Shown piece after piece: positions 63,804 to 64,000 of a stretch of DNA of 64,000 bases. The position numbers and the translations under genes are program-made. How positions within the stretch are numbered: position 1 is the first letter of the stretch; the number at the start of each line of letters is the position of its first letter. Origin of the DNA: Cryptosporangium minutisporangium (GTDB lineage Bacteria > Actinomycetota > Actinomycetes > Mycobacteriales > Cryptosporangiaceae). The stretch spans positions 357,715 to 421,714 of the forward strand of contig NZ_BAAAYN010000017.1 of the NCBI RefSeq assembly GCF_039536245.1, in the 5' to 3' direction. The notes under the pieces are model-generated. The model was given only the letters and a program-made list of their open reading frames with translations. It made no database searches and was not told where the DNA came from.

Positions 63804-64000
63804 ATGTCCGTCGATCCGGAAAGGACACCCGCGCGGTCCGGTCGGCACCATGCCGTCGAGCCGGCCACACCTACCGACGCTCGTCCGCCGGCCACGTACG
63901 GCCGCGCCGCCGATCCGTCGGCGCCCCCGCCACCAGCGACGCCGCCGTCGATCGCACCGCCGCCGATCGGGCCGCCGCCGGGCACGGGGGGGCGGGCCGG
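63804..64000 (+). CDS. Proline-rich ESX-operon protein (partial, runs off the window)
   Basis: ATG 63804 follows GAGGGGGA, nine bases after the mycP stop. The 65 residues visible begin MSVDPERTPARSGRHHAVEP and are Pro-rich. Downstream of mycP, ESX operons often encode EccE or a Pro-rich membrane protein, but nothing here identifies which. Confidence 0.6.
   Translation, partial: MSVDPERTPARSGRHHAVEPATPTDARPPATYGRAADPSAPPPPATPPSIAPPPIGPPPGTGGRA

Overview
The window is chromosomal DNA from a very GC-rich actinobacterium: nearly every third codon position is G or C, GTG and TTG starts are common, and spurious long open frames occur on both strands. A Frankiales/Cryptosporangium-like organism is plausible, but species cannot be read from the sequence. 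The central 9.3-32.3 kb has the gene order known around Mycobacterium tuberculosis Rv3649-Rv3672 (the 'helicase/secretion neighbourhood'): DUF1998 helicase, Tad/Flp pilus genes, Ssd, a 6C-type RNA, a HAD phosphatase, a Fic-like relative of Rv3662c, acetyl-CoA synthetase, an EphE-like hydrolase and a Nudix-fold enzyme.

Layout. 0.1-9.2 kb: an FCD-type GntR regulator with its own operator, then a signalling block. The block holds two overlapping STAS genes, a response-regulator/PP2C phosphatase with a CHASE3 histidine kinase and an Rcp1-like response regulator in one overlapping operon, a proton-pumping pyrophosphatase, and an RsbV/RsbW-like pair. 9.3-16 kb: helicase, LapA-like membrane protein, TldD/TldE pair, NTF2-like protein. 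16-21 kb: a seven-gene tad operon on the minus strand; its first gene (Ssd/CpaE-like) carries an apparent frameshift. 21.3-32.3 kb: 6C RNA, HAD phosphatase, Pro-rich membrane protein, degenerate Fic protein, two beta-propeller proteins flanking acs, epoxide-hydrolase-like protein and idi. 32.3-35.4 kb: a solitary mycosin-like protease, then a divergent gene pair bracketed by a short repeat.

35.4-64 kb is a type VII secretion (ESX) and polymorphic-toxin region. Its core is divergently arranged: eccD, a 62-residue 'mini-EccB', two WXG100 genes, a YbaB-like gene and a third small WXG-like gene on minus; eccC, two secretion-associated genes, mycP and a partial gene on plus. Leftward from the core is a 2932-codon effector reading frame with a WXG-like N-terminus, a YwqJ-like deaminase, two papain-like (Tox-PL1) modules, a GNAT-like and a ParB-like segment. 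Two small genes with their own ribosome binding sites lie inside that frame in another phase. They look like immunity genes in an array of orphan toxin cassettes. Further left the same domains (YwqJ deaminase, Tox-PL1, SUKH-3, YrhB/Imm35-like) recur as short separate or fused genes in operons with 4-bp overlaps, together with a beta-helix/AAA+ protein.

Three related palindromic elements lie directly after stop codons (5.36, 8.2 and 12.5 kb). One of them appears to supply the -10 box of tldD. Several genes show a TANNNT box 6-7 nt before the start codon, as expected for leaderless transcripts.
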